Source of the DNA: Cinnamomum chago
Taxonomy: Eukaryota > Streptophyta > Magnoliopsida > Laurales > Lauraceae
Reading direction: 5' to 3'
DNA: 64,000 bases
Assembly (NCBI GenBank): GCA_038049695.1
Contig: CP142454.1
Coordinates: 75,059,501 to 75,123,500, forward strand
The position numbers and the translations under genes are program-made. This document shows positions 1 through 12,064 of this stretch, one piece after another (the stretch's first letter is position 1; every line of letters begins with the position of its first letter). The notes under the pieces are model-generated. The model was given only the letters and a program-made list of their open reading frames with translations. It did no database searches and was not told the origin of the DNA.

Positions 1-7
1 CAAGGGG

Positions 8-172
8 CTATGATGCACGGATACTTTAAAGTGGGCAATGTATCGTGTCGTATCGTGTCCGATACTTCAATTTTTATGTGTAAAATCCGTGTCCCTACCG
101 TATCCATAGCGTGTCCCTACCGTATCCATAGCGCATCCCTACCGTATCCTTGCCGTATCTAGGCATCATAGG
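8..172. mobile_element. Short non-autonomous DNA transposon (MITE-like)
   Basis: Terminal inverted repeats start CTATGATGC at 8 and end GCATCATAGG at 172. They are flanked by CAAGGGG at 1-7 and again at 173-179, a TSD of at least 7 bp cut by the window edge. The interior has about three copies of a 24-bp unit built on CCCTACCGTATCCATAGCG. The class (hAT or MULE) cannot be fixed because the left TSD is incomplete. Confidence 0.6.
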
Positions 173-179
173 CAAGGGG

Positions 180-560
180 TCTATAAATAGCCCAAGGTTC
201 GTGCACAAGGCTTTTGGAGTTGCAGTAGAACTCTTAGAAAGGAGTTAGTAACAAATCAGCACAAAGAGTCCGGCCTGGGCAGAAGTCTATAGCGAGCATT
301 CTGCCCTTCACTCCTTCATAGCTAGCTATAGCGAGACAGCACTCTGGGAGAGGCATGGTGGCGCGAGATGCAGCTCCGGAAAGGTTTCTTTAGAAGTCTT
401 CTAATGCATCCAGAAGTCTTCAAGCCTTGTCTAACATGTCGAGAAGTTGTCTTCCACTGTCAAATGGTTACTTCACAGTCCTTTTCTACACGAAATAAAA
501 ATTACAACTCAATTAGGACTTGAGTTTTGTTCAAACTAGAAGAATTAGCTAACTAGAGTA
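180..560 (+). mobile_element. LTR-like relic with TATA box
   Basis: A TATA box (TCTATAAATAG at 180) is followed by leader-like sequence. The 3' part, AAATTACAACTC then GGACTTGAGTTTTGTTC (around 498-530), recurs on the minus strand near 62700-62760 next to another LTR-like stretch. This fits a dispersed LTR. No partner LTR, PBS or ORF is visible, so the call is tentative. Confidence 0.35.
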
Positions 561-1450
561 TTAACAGGTTGAAAATCTAATGGATTTGGATAAAGCTTTT
601 CTCGAATTTGATTAGGTTCCTATGCTTTTGAACGCGTTATCATTTCAAAGGAGTTATAGATTCTTGAACTTAAGCTTTTTATATGTGCACCTGTTTTCAT
701 AAATGACATTTTTTTTATACCATTTTATCTACATTTCTATATGATTGATTTGAGTGGAGGGGTTTAAGTGAAAGGCATTTGATAGGATGTCTGTTGGAAT
801 CCTTTGGCTGAGGTTGTTTGTGTGCAGGAGAAGCTGTGAAGGCTAGATACTGATAGTCTTTAGAATATTCCAGAGATTTTTTTTATAAAGATTTTTCAAT
901 GAAAGTAAATTGGTGAAATAGAGGAAATTCTAGCCTTGCACACTTTTATCCAATCACAGGGTTTTGAATAGTCAATGAATTTTAACTGTTCGGTACTTTT
1001 GTTGATGCTGCTTTTAAAGGATATTATGATCTTAAACTTGTGGTTACGTATATCGGATTTGTTCAAATAATATACCACTGTTGCTCAGTTGATCTGAATT
1101 CTGATTCCCTTCATAATTTTCCAACTCCTACGACCTACGATTGTTCGTTTTCTTAATTGTTATCTATAGTTGACTTGAACCATGCATTTGAGGCTGTCAT
1201 AATTTTCTTCCTGTTGTTTGACTGATCTGAGAAGCACATCACTTGCGCCAGCTCTTATGGGCTAGCACTCAGACTGTCCTGTCCATTTTGATGCTTTCCA
1301 TGCTGTGCTTGTTGATCACTTGATCTTAGTATACATGTTGAAAGCTGGTACCTACAGGCCTTTAGAGAGGGTATCCAGGTTTGTAATCATTCCTGTTTCC
1401 ATGATGGACATGAAAGTTCTATAATTTAGAACTATTTTTGGTGGTACCTT
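561..1450. other. No recognisable gene
   Basis: AT-rich sequence with only short chance ORFs. No splice-flanked coding exon or transposon terminus was recognised. Confidence 0.5.
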
Positions 1451-1452
1451 GT

Positions 1453-1556
1453 TTTTCTTTTTTTTCTTTTGGAACGGTAACATGCCTCGAACCCGCACCC
1501 CTGTGGTTGCGACACTGGGCACCTTCCAGCTGGGGCAGTTTCTTGTTACCATCTAC
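1453..1556 (-). mobile_element. tRNA-derived SINE
   Basis: On the minus strand an A-box-like TGCCCCAGCTGG is followed about 32 bases later by a B-box GGTTCGAGGC, then an A-rich tail of AAAAGAAAAAAAAG type. Spacing and order fit a Pol III SINE head and tail. No clear TSD was found. Confidence 0.5.
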
Positions 1557-3733
1557 ATGCATCAACCATTTTCTTCGCATTAATTTTTAGAAGAACTTTG
1601 AGAAATTTGAAATTTCAGTGAACTTGCGCTGCCAACGATGTTTCTGGTAATCATTATGAGGGACAAGACCATGGGTCAATTTGTCCAGGCTAATGGGGAG
1701 ATGATTCACTGGTTTGGACCACATGGGCTAAGCACCCTACATGTTGCTAGATTTGAGTTCTTTATTTGCCTTTTGAGATTGTTTCCTTAAGTTACAACGT
1801 TAGTTTATTGATTTGCTCTCGATAGTTATTTGTAAGGCTGAGATTAAAACATCTCAAGCCAATTTAGTGGTAGATTAGTGATTGGGATTGTCTGTACTCT
1901 GTACGGCTTCATCTCTTTGTAGCTTCGTGTGTAAGCTATAATAAAGAAGTGAACCAGCCATTATTGTCTGTGTTCAATGACTTTTAGAGAGGTAACAGTC
2001 CAGTCGGACGTGTGATTGGTTTCTAGGGTTTATGGTTTGCAGATCCTAGGTTTCCTTTTATTCGCAAGTGTTTTCGAGTTGATTTCCCTTTATTAGTAGC
2101 CTTCTATTAGACATTATTGTGGACATTTGGCTTCTAAGTAGCTTGCACAACTACCTTGTACTCTGTAGGCAGACCTAGAAATTCCAGATTGGATTAATCT
2201 TAAATGAATGCATTTTTTTTTTCTGAAACCCACTAAAATGTTAATTGACAAGCAATTGAAAAAAAATGTTTTTACTATTTGCTACTTGCTAATTACTAGT
2301 TTTTTCTTGAAGTGAATACTCAATTACTAATATTGGTTGGAAAAAAAGGCTCACTTAGTAGTGACTGATTACTCAATAGTGATTTCTGAATTCTGAATAA
2401 AGTGACCACTAACTAGTCACTGCATGCTTCATGATTGATGAACGAAGAAATAAGTGGTGCGTATGGATTATGGAAACTCTAAGCTCCAAGCATGCATCAC
2501 TTGAGGTTTTCAGCTATTTCCTACCTAAATTAAACAAATCCCCACACATTTCACTTACTGTTATCCTTTTCTTATTCTTAAAAGAAAAATTCACAACCAT
2601 ATCGGTCTAGATTCTTGTTTTGCATCTTTAAGTTAGTGTCTTTGATGTGATCTTTGTCTTTTCGGTGTTAGATAATGCGAACATCATTTCCTTCTCTCTC
2701 CCTCCCTCTCTCATTAGTGTGGTCAAAAGATTGCCAAATAGAGGATAAAAAGGGTATCATCCAATATGTAATAGCCAGTTTTATCGGATATGGTGATACC
2801 GTCAGCAGATATATTGAACCAAGCTTGTAACCTCACGGTTGCAACATGATGATGTTAATATCCACAACTAGAACACTGAACTGGTGTGGCGGTGAACTTG
2901 TTTGAACTGTCCACTTAGACAAGCTAAGGTCCATCTGGGTTTTGAAAAACTGGTTTCAATGTCTTGTTCGGTTACCTGTATATGGTGAGATGAAGTCTTG
3001 AACTTGAAGATGTAAGATGAAGGTTTCATACCAAGAACAAGAGAAAATACTTTTTTAATTTAATTTCCCTTTAAGGGTATGTATAGAAGTCCACTACGTG
3101 TCATTAGTTTAAGCTAGCACCGTATATATGGGGGTTTTCTTTAGATACATATAAGATTCTACAATGTCCTCTAAACTGTCTAGAAAAGGTGGAATATGTT
3201 TTTTTTTTTTTTTTTCCCTTTTCTGTAAGCAATATGAGAAATGCTTTTTTTTTTTTTTATAATTATATATTTTAATTGGTTAAAGAGGTTTTTGCTTTGT
3301 TTGTATACATGAGTTGGTGATGAGCTCAGATCTCCTGAGAGAGATTTTTGGGCCTCATGGGTGAAAGACAAATGGGGCTCACCTCAGAGGAGGCGGCTTT
3401 TGGGTTGGAGTGGTAGTGGTGGAATGGATTATGGGGCCACCAATTCTCGGGATACGAGATCATTGAGATATGAGGCCCCCAAAATCAACAGCTAAAAAAT
3501 TAATGGATCTGATCCAATGGTGAGGACAGTCTTGATGAGTGCAAACTGGGTCGGGTGGAAATTTACCTATGGGGAGGGATGGGATCTCAGGTTGGCCCCG
3601 ACTGGGCTCTTGCCGGGGAGGGGAATGCACTCATGTTGTCTTATTTCTACTCCCTCTCTCTCATATTTTGTATTTAGAATCGTGTCTCTCCTTTTTCAAT
3701 CCTGCTTGACCATATAAAGTTTAAAATTCTCAG
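1557..3733. other. AT-rich stretch without a recognisable gene
   Basis: Contains long T runs at about 3199-3217 and 3246-3259 and no exon I can support. It may be an intron or 5' flank of the FAM135-like relic that begins at 3734. Confidence 0.5.
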
Positions 3734-4250
3734 TCACCAGATCAAGGGTCTTCTGAGGATTCAAAAGAAATAGCATCAATTAAAGCATTAATTACTCCAC
3801 GTGACATTCTTGTTAAGGAAGTACACAAGCTTGGTAAAGGAATTGATTAGACAATTGGCAATTTGATTGATTCCAACTCCATATTTGAGGGCAATAACTT
3901 GATTGATTCGTACTTGTGACCGACATTCAGTAACACAGATATTGAAGTTCCAGACAAAATAGCTGGGGGAACAGTGTTAGCAAGTGAGTCACGAAATGGT
4001 TTGGAGGTACTAGTTTAATTTTCCTGCTGCATATTACTATTAAGTTTGATTTGATGTTTAGATTACACAGTTTTGGCTTGGTGTAATATTTATGTCCGTT
4101 TTTGTTTTCAAAACAGAAATCAGAAGGCGTTGTTGATTTTAGGATTGATGGTGTGCTCCACTCTCTACCGAAGGAAGACTTGTTGGATATATGCAATTAC
4201 CTGGGTAACCGACTTTCATCTATCTGGAATGCGTTCTTGAGTTTCCACAG
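3734..4250 (+). pseudogene. FAM135/DUF676-like gene relic, middle exons
   Basis: Two exon-like blocks are flanked by proper splice sites. The first spans 3734-4006 (acceptor TTCTCAG, donor GAG/GTACTAG), exactly 91 codons, with in-frame stops TAG and TGA. It encodes ITPRDILVKEVHKLGKGID followed by a stop. The second spans 4117-4250 (acceptor AAACAG, donor ACAG/GTGAAT) and continues in the same phase. It ends in LSSIWNAFLSFHR, close to the W-x-x-FL-x-FHR segment of plant FAM135-type proteins, the putative serine esterase family with a C-terminal DUF676 domain. The 3' exons at 16574-17707 probably belong to the same gene. Family assignment of this 5' block rests on that short motif and the shared strand. 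The first coding exons are not in the window or are unrecognisable. Confidence 0.6.
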
Positions 4251-4742
4251 GTGAATGTTTTATTCTGTATCAATTTTCTGTATCTGCATTATTAAATGGA
4301 CCACATTAAAAGGAAAACTGACACGTTTTGTTCTTTGGGAATAAAAATATAACTTCTTCATTGTCAATTTGATCTCTTATAAGCCATTCTCTAGGTTTGA
4401 GTACTCATGGTTTGGACATTATCGAGATTGACTTCAATAACAACTTCAAAACTCTCTCAGGAAACAATAATATGGAGTACAAATGAAGAAAACTTCATCA
4501 CACCAACCGACATCAAGGATCAATGAATCATAGTTTTCGAAATTGGAATCGTATCGCAAATCGTAGGATTTTTTGTTTTTCTAATAAAAATAAAAAATAA
4601 AAAATAAAAGAAAAAGGAAAAATAATTATGGCATTATAAATACAATAACAAGTCTATCATACAATCATATCAAGTACATCATGGCATATATTAATATATA
4701 TATATATATATATGTATATGAAATAAATGATGTGTACATAGT

Positions 4743-5811
4743 TAAAAGTTTTTTTTGCTTAAAGGCAATTGTAATTGAATTAAGGAGAGAAGGAAGAAGA
4801 CAGGCTAAAAGCCCCAACAAGAAGAGCCATGAAGGCAACTGTACAAGTAAGGTGGAGCCATCCTGTTTCAAGGCCAGAGATCCCAGGACAAAAGAAATAT
4901 CACCATGTTACAAGGCCTCAGACATAAGAGGAATTGACAAAAAGTCACAAAATTCTTGAAGGGGCTTTCCAGTAAATGGTTTAGCTAAAAGTTTGAGGGA
5001 GGAAGATAGAAGTTCTGTTAGCTCAATCTTAGCCTTCATCTGCGAAACTCTAGACTACCTGAAAGTAGCATCTTTCCTACATTTCCAAATTACAGAGGTA
5101 GTTGTGAAGAGGATAGTAGAGGCACCTTTTGTGTCTAGCTTGTCACGGTTTGAAGAGAGATGAGACCAGATGCTGGTAGGAGAAGTGGAGATTTGAGTAG
5201 CATACCTGATACCCGCCCCTTGAAGAATCCAAGTCCACATAAAAGCGGCAAAAGGGCAGTTAAAGAGGAGGTGAAGGTCAGTCTCCAGGCTGTTTTTGCA
5301 GAGACAACACCTGGGGGCAAGGCTTATACCAATTGATTGAACCCTAGCCTGAGTTGGCGTCTTCAGGTGCATGAGTCTCCAAGCAAAGAGGGACACTCTG
5401 GGGAGCATGAAGGAATTCCAGACCAAAGGATCCCATTCCACTGGTGGACCAGAAGATCGAAGAAACTGCCAGGCCTCTTTGAATGAGAGATCTTTACCAG
5501 GATGAAATTTCCAATATACTCTGTCATCAATGGCTAGGTCTAAGACAACATTCTGGGTAGCAGTCCTAAGGAGCTCAGTTAGATCAGTTGGATTTCCAGA
5601 AGGAATTACTCAGTTGTCTCCATATCTAAGAGAGCTCTGTCTCTGATTAGAAGGGAAGGAACGGGAAGGGAAAAGGGAAGCAATGCATGCATCATCTGCC
5701 CAGCAATCAGTCCAGATATCAGCCAGGTTTCCATTGCCGATAGTCCATCTGCAACAAGAGTGCAAGAGATGAGCAGACTTCCTAATTCTGCGCCAGATGC
5801 AGGAGCCGGAT
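4743..5811 (-). mobile_element. 5'-truncated L1-type LINE (zf-RVT region)
   Basis: Read on the minus strand, a WTIGNGNLADIWTDCW motif (about 5700-5750) marks the end of an L1 reverse transcriptase. It leads into a zinc-binding zf-RVT domain (5055-5441) with LPRVSLFAWRLMH, CCLCKNSLETDLHLLFNCPF and IWKCRKD. RNase H sequence should follow but is degraded. A T-run at 4749-4756 on the plus strand is the poly(A) end. TACATAGT (4735-4742) and TACATGGT (5812-5819) are a plausible TSD. The RT and endonuclease domains are missing. Position and strand put it in an intron of the FAM135-like relic. Confidence 0.8.
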
Positions 5812-5819
5812 TACATGGT

Positions 5820-6572
5820 ATATATATTATATATATATACACTATCTTTAAATTAAAAATAAAATCCAAACCATCAATCTTACATGGTAGGATATCTCTT
5901 GAAGTTAAGAAAATGTTTATGAAGGAAAAAGCCAAAATAAATTAAAAAAAACAAAGAAGAAGATATAGACAAGCACCATATGTACAACCGAATGCTTTTA
6001 TTTACCAAATGCTGTAAATAAAAGCATGTTCTTTATTCATTTTTAAAACATCATCAAAGCCGCAAAAAACTCTTAGGAGGTTTTATTGACTACTAAATAA
6101 CCTTATAAAAAATGAAAGCGCTAAAAGAAAGAAAGAATAAAGAAAAAAAAAAGATCATTAATATTAGCTTATTGGTTGTAGCTATTCTCGTTTAACTGGA
6201 TCGCTTGAATCGTAAGATTCGATGAAATGCGTATCAAATTGTATGATTCACACCTGAATCCCAAGATTCATCTGAAAATGGGATTCGTTGCATAGATACA
6301 AATTGTTTTCGTTAAGATTCAGGATACGAATCGGGATTCGGGATACGAATCGCATGATTCGGATAACTATGCAATGAATGCCTATTAGTACCATCCTTGC
6401 TGGTCTATCAGCCTCAAGACATGACGCAATAAAGATCCCTTTCTTAGTAACTGATAAACTTCATTCTAGTCTGACATGCCATGGAAAAGATGTGCTCTCA
6501 AAGGCCCACTGAGATTGCATAAAAAGAATCCCCCTAAACAACATCTACACCATTAGAACAAGTTCCCTACAC
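5820..6572. other. No gene; AT-rich intron-like sequence
   Basis: A short TA-rich run near 5818-5840 and sequence with GATTCG-type repeats (6230-6360, several copies of GGATTCG/GATACGAATCG) that may be a degraded transposon. No coding exon recognised. Confidence 0.4.
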
Positions 6573-6580
6573 CCCACTAG

Positions 6581-7906
6581 TAGGACTGTCAAAGCAAGGT
6601 TTAAAAAATCGAACTCGGGACCCGACTTGGCCGTGGCTGAGCCCGAGTTGGGCCGAGTTCCAATTTCAAATAAAATGTTTTGAGGGCCGAGTCCTATGGT
6701 CACATGGCTGAGTCAGCTGAGTCACATGGCCGAGGCCGAGTCGCCCATGATTTCGAGTTCGAGTCGACTCGGACTCAGCCGATTTTTTAAACCATGTGTC
6801 AAAGGGTAGGCAGGGCATGTTGTTGTTCTTACCCTATCCTCAATATATGCAGGGCCGGGCTTGGCCTGGGCGGGCCAAAGCCCTCGGAGGGCATATGCAG
6901 GGCCGGGTATAGGGCCTCAAAACAAGAAAACCATTATTTAATTTTTTTTTAACACTATTACCAGGTATCGAGTGTCGACTGAGCGTTATTTTGTCCAACC
7001 TTTATTGTGAAGGGACCACTAAGAGAACATTTGGAGAAGAGAAACTGTCTATAAAATTAATTTTTTATCGGACAAAGTCGTATACGTGCTTTTGTGACTT
7101 AGGGTTTTAGACATACAGTTTTATTTATTTTGCCAAAGAAATAAAATGTTACAGTCTGTTCTATCTGGCACCTTTTGCTGGAATTTCCACGTGACATTAT
7201 TTTTCAATTTAACATTGATCTGACTATTAAGCATGATTGGGTTTCAATCACAAATAAATGCACGTAAAAAATCACTATTAGTTTAGACTTTAAAAATATT
7301 GAGAGTTATAATTATCTAATTCAAAGGATAGTTGGACCACCCCATATCCTTGAAGTTCCATGTACATACAAATTAACTTTAAAAATCGGTGTGTATCCTT
7401 ATCAACAAGAGTACACCCTTTTGCACTCGCAAGAATATATAAAAACAATATAAAAGACTTAAATGAGATGCAATAAAACTAGGAGGGATTGGAAGCAAGC
7501 ATGTAAGACTTATTGCTTATGCATTAAGTATAATATACATAAATAATTAAATAGAGATGAACTAAACCAAGTATGTGTGTACGAATTTTTATGGCCTTTT
7601 GTAATGTGAATGGGGTTATGAAATTGCCTTCATATCCCCATTTTATTACTGTTATGTGACTGTTATATGGACATTTTATATATATATATAAATATATAAT
7701 ATAAAATAAAGAAAAGTAGGAGGGTCAGGGCCAGGGCCAGGGCTACGGCTGGGCTAGTACAGTCCAAGCCCGGCCCTTAAATTTCAGGGTTTGCAAAAGA
7801 TTGTCCAAGTCTAGCCCTAGGGCTTTTCCTTAGAAACAGGAACCCTCATTTTAAGGGCTTTTTGAGGGCCAGGCCCCCATCTCTCATGGCCAAATTGACA
7901 GGCCGA
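6581..7906. mobile_element. hAT-type transposon, non-autonomous
   Basis: Termini TAGGACTGTCAA at 6581 and, reverse complement of the right end, TCGGCCTGTCAA form imperfect TIRs. They are flanked by a perfect 8-bp TSD CCCACTAG (6573-6580 and 7907-7914), diagnostic of hAT elements. The interior is GC-rich near both ends (GGGCCGGGC and GGGCCAGGGCC repeats) and AT-rich in the middle. No transposase ORF is visible. A second, smaller hAT is nested at 6595-6796. Confidence 0.8.
6595..6796. mobile_element. Nested hAT MITE
   Basis: A 202-bp element with 5' CAAGGTTTAAAAAATCG and 3' CGATTTTTTAAACCATG termini (CA...TG ends). It is flanked by a perfect 8-bp TSD TGTCAAAG (6587-6594 and 6797-6804). The interior is rich in GAGTC/CGAGT words. 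It sits 14 bp inside the larger hAT at 6581-7906 and therefore inserted later. Confidence 0.85.
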
Positions 7907-7914
7907 CCCACTAG

Positions 7915-8217
7915 CATTGCCATTCGCTTAGTCTCATTGATAAAGTCACCCTGCAAAGGCCTTGAGAAATTATGAATAGTTGTACCAATATAATCTTGAT
8001 CAAGTCCTCAAAACCATCTCTCACTGCAAGTCTCATAGGACTCTTGTTAATGCTAACTTTAATAACATCACAAATATATATATATATATTGATCGGTTAA
8101 TAACTTCACAATTTGGAGGAACCCATTGATAGATAACCACCAAAACACAAACCACTCCACTTAACATCTCCATTAGATCTAAACTGAAGTTTCCTTAAAA
8201 CTCCTTGTAGACGGCAT
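7915..8217. other. No gene recognised
   Basis: AT-rich intron-like sequence with a short TA run near 8077-8091. Confidence 0.5.
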
Positions 8218-10476
8218 AAGGGGTCATTTGCCTTTTACACGTGATAGGAAAATGGGTATTACATATGTAAATGTTACATGCATAAATGCAACATATACAA
8301 ATGTTACAGATGTGAAACACGTTACAATGTTTGTCAAAATTACTATTTTCAGATGAGTAAATGAGTACATCCAAAGGTTCTAGATGCATTTGGGTTTTTT
8401 TGGACATTTTTCGCAAATTTCTCAAAATCCATGAAGAATTAAGATGAAGCTAAATGTCTCGATGCTTGCCATTAATCCAAGAATATTGAACTGTTTGGAT
8501 CATGAATAGGAGGCCACAAAAGCGCAGAAAATTAGATTTATAGGTTGGGACTTTTTCACAAATTACTTAATATCTATGAAGATTAAGGTGATCACTGCCA
8601 AGTTCTGGGTTTATTATTTCAAACAAATTGAATGGTTTGGATTATAGATATGGGGTCCACAGGAATTAAAAAAATAATAATAAAGGTGGTTGATGGGGCC
8701 ACAAGAAAAGGAGTGCATAAATGTGATTCACGTTATTTGCACTAGCGCCTTTTTGCAAGAAGATGTGTGAATCACTTTCACACCTATTCAGGTGTGAAAA
8801 TTGTGGTGTGTAAATGGCCTTATTATATACCATTTTTTTTTTTTTTTGTTTCGTAAATATATTTACTAATGGAAAGAGGGAACAATAAAAAACAATACAC
8901 CGTCCTTGACCTCACTGAAGGAGGAGAAAAAAAGGTATAAAAGGATTAAAGGATTATACTGACACCAAGACCAAAGAAAAACTACAGCCCAACAACTAAA
9001 AGAAAGCCACCAAATTTGAGGACCTGTCCACCCCTTATTTTGCCAAAGAATCCACAAAACCGTTTGGAGACTGCCACACATGCTAGAAACTAACATCAAT
9101 GGAAAATGAGATAACTTTGATCTCATTAATAAAATTCAAACCTCCATGGGAACTTGCCAGCCAGCGCCCAAGAAATAGAATTCAAAGAATCACTTCCTAT
9201 AATCAATAACTCCTGAAAAGAGGACGAGGCAAAGTACAAAGAGCTTCCAAAATGGCCACCACCTCTGCTTCATTCGACTCTATCCATCCCACATGCTTAG
9301 AGAACAAAGCAAGAGCAACACCATTACTATCATGGAGCACCCCTCCAACCCCCGCCGGCCTGGTTGCCCTTTAGTTTCCCCATTAACATTGAACTTCAAC
9401 ACGTCAATAGCAGGAGGGGACCAAGACACTGAAATGCTTTCCTTCCATTACCTGCTATGAAGAGAGGCCTCCTAATTATGCAAAATGCCATCCATTGTCA
9501 GGCTATCGAACTCCTCCGTCCTATATGCCCACTTGGCTATCTGTAGCAAGACCAAATGCGCAACATCTTCCACCGGCATCGATGAACCCCTAAAGATTCT
9601 ATCATTCCTTTACTTCCAAATAGCCCATATAATGGCATAAGAAATGGAGGTTACAGAGAACCGCCCCGCACCCAAAGAGGGGACATCCTCCAAGCCTCAA
9701 TCATCCTTAATAACAAAGCTGAAGAGCGCCAAACAACACCACATTGCCTAAGGAAAAAACACCACAAAGAAGAGGAGAACACACAATAAAGAAACAAGTG
9801 ATCAATCGTCTCTGTCTTTCTACCACAGAGTAAGCAATAGTTTGAAACGTCCTTTGAAAGCTAATCTCTCCTAAGATTATCAGCTGTAGAGAGCTTTCCA
9901 GAGGCAGCAAGCCAACTGAAAGCCTTAACTCTATGGGGAGGCAAACTCGACCAAACAAGAGAGATAGGTGATTTGGCTTTTAACAAAGGCACCAACTCCC
10001 TCAAGAAGGATTTCGAAGAGAAGACTTCAGAGGGGGCAGAGTTTCCAAATGTGCCTATCTGCTTCACCCCTATAGAGAAAAACGTTAGAAAGAAGACTCA
10101 ACAAAGACCCAAACTTGGACTCCTCATATTGACGCAACGAATGCCTAAAGGGAACCACCCAAGACACAAATCCCTCATATCCCACATAACACTCTTTTAC
10201 CCAGGACGTTTTGTTTATAACAATTCTAAGCATACTTGGAAATGAAGAAGACAAAGGACCCACACAACTAATCATCCACCCAAAATCAAACTTGAACTCG
10301 ATCACCATCCTGAACGCAAAAACCCAGCCCTCGATGAAACCATTTATGCATTTTCACACTCCATTTATGCATTGCAAGCTTAAATGAGTGCAGGCAAATG
10401 TGAACCAATGATGCATCACCATTATGCATATGCATCATTTCCATATGTAAATGAGTGCAAATAAATAATCCCTAAG
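8218..10476. mobile_element. Possible PIF/Harbinger-like element interrupted by an L1
   Basis: Ends GGGGTCATTTG (left) and GGGATTATTT (reverse complement of the right) are similar and both flanked by TAA, the TSD expected for PIF/Harbinger. Both arms carry ATGCATAAATG-type words. Two related direct repeats lie at about 8405-8510 and 8555-8660. The L1 at 8836-10338 lies inside. TIR similarity is modest; the whole could be unrelated sequences. Confidence 0.3.
8836..10338 (-). mobile_element. 5'-truncated L1-type LINE (zf-RVT and RNase H)
   Basis: On the minus strand, in several frames joined across frameshifts, are: the end of the RT; a zf-RVT domain with WSSLPPHRVKAFSWLAASGK, LLCGRKTETIDHLF; an IWAIWK motif; and an RNase H domain with KFNVNGETKGQPG and the acidic SNEAEVVAILEAL and GSDSLN segments. 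A poly(A) tail appears as the T-run at 8833-8847. ACCATTT at 8829-8835 and 10339-10345 may be the TSD. Many stops and frameshifts: dead copy. Confidence 0.8.
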
Positions 10477-10479
10477 TGA

Positions 10480-10975
10480 TAATCTTTGCTCCTGTAACTT
10501 CGTCTACACTATCCACCTCCATCACCTTCCTATTGACAACAAAGGCTGCAAGTCATCTCAAAACATTCTATTTTTAATAATTTGAATATTTTGCACTTAT
10601 GGAAGAACAAGGCAAATATTTTTCCAACATCAACAAACATATATGTAAATTATGGCTTTGCATTGATCTTTAATCGGTTGCAAATGGTGGACAAAGTTGT
10701 AAAAGGCTTTCAGGCCGGATCCCTAACAAACGGCTTCCAGGAAGCTGCTGAAGAATTAAAAGAATGTAAATCTGCTGATGCTGCAAGAGACAAAACTATC
10801 AAGAGTTCATATCTTGGACCATAAAAGTAGTATGCTACATGCATTGGTGTGGCTAGGATTGAGTTCCATTGGAAGGGACACTGGTGGCATTACTTCTGAG
10901 GATATGTTGGAAGCAAAGATCTCTCTGAAGTCCAAATTATTCTATCAGATTGGCATCTAGAGGGGGTGACTTCAT
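10480..10975. other. Exon-like ORF, not recognised
   Basis: Between 10582 and 10824 an open frame ends in a lysine- and alanine-rich segment (MVDKVVKGFQAGSL from 10689; EAAEELKECKSADAARDK) that looks protein-like in composition. I recognise no family and see no clear splice frame. It could be another exon of the FAM135-like relic or chance. Confidence 0.2.
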
Positions 10976-10979
10976 GTGG

Positions 10980-11640
10980 GTAGGTTTAACTGTGTAGGGT
11001 CCCAATAGCGATTTAATTAGGGAGCCATCGTGGGCTGCAGTTTGGAGGCAGTTGTCTGATCCTTTGGAGTTGACAGGGACTTAAACACGTGCTTTACGTC
11101 CTTCACAAAACAAGGGGTCCAAGCAGTATCATTCTCCTATTGAGAAGTTCTCGAATTTCATTAATGATCATGAACTGGTAGATTTTCCATTGGTGGGAAG
11201 GAGGTTTCCCTGATCTATGAATCAGGGGAGGCTGGCCATGAGCAAAATTGATTGCTTCTTGCTTTCCAAGGAGCAGGAGGAAACATAACTTGGAGGTGAT
11301 AATTGTCCTGCTTGCTTCACTTTTTAAAAGGAAAATTGGGGTGCAAGGCCATTGAAATTCAAGATTTGTTGGCTGATAGTTGAGGGGTCTTTTTGGGGGG
11401 GATTGTGTGCTTGCTGGTCTCAAATTGATGTTCAAGGTTGTGCGAGGTTCACATTAAAGAAAAAAAAAATAGTTATATTCCAGATGCTGGAATACAAGAT
11501 AAAGGAATGGAACTAGATTGAATCTGTCCACATTTAGGTCTTTAAAAGCATGTGAAGAGGGAGGTGGACAGACAAGACCTTATTGACGGGAGGATGTTAC
11601 CTGAAGAAGAGAGAGCATCGTGGTCAGGCTACTAAATGGC
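10980..11640 (+). mobile_element. L1-type LINE fragment (endonuclease region)
   Basis: Plus-strand translation of about 11155-11270 gives FINDHELVDFPLVGRRFP and GRLAMSKIDCFLLSKE. This is the typical end of a plant L1 endonuclease domain, followed by a GARPLKFKICWL segment. Frames are broken. It is opposite in orientation to the neighbouring L1 fragments, so it is a separate insertion. Confidence 0.7.
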
Positions 11641-12060
11641 TGTGGGAACTGAATTGTATTGAAGAAGTGTCTTAGAGACAGACAGAAATCCTGTGTTTTT
11701 ATCTCTCTCATATGTTGTGATGGCTTTCCTTTCCAGATCCTACCTTTTCTTCTCTGTTATGGCCATCACCTGCTACCGGAGACTTCCTCCTGCATCGTGT
11801 CTCATCTGATGGTGTGTGTTCTTACATTGATATGAGCATCTTATTTATTTACAGGTAATCAGATTATTTGATGTAGGACAGGGCTTGGTATCACACTCTG
11901 GTCTTCATCTATATAATGGGGGATGGACATCACATCATCCAAGTGATATTACGTAGAGAACCTGATGACTTTCACATGAAATAATAATCAATATTAATAT
12001 CGTGGGTTGCTCGTTCCTTAATTGTTATTATTTTTGTTGCTATTCAGGGGAAATGGGAAC
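11641..12060. other. No gene recognised
   Basis: AT-rich sequence, no exon or element ends identified. Confidence 0.5.
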
Positions 12061-12064
12061 TAAT

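Noticed and set aside
5606..5945. Independent small genes around 5.6-5.9 kb
   Set aside because: The minus-strand region is the RT end of the L1 fragment; the other ORFs are shadows.
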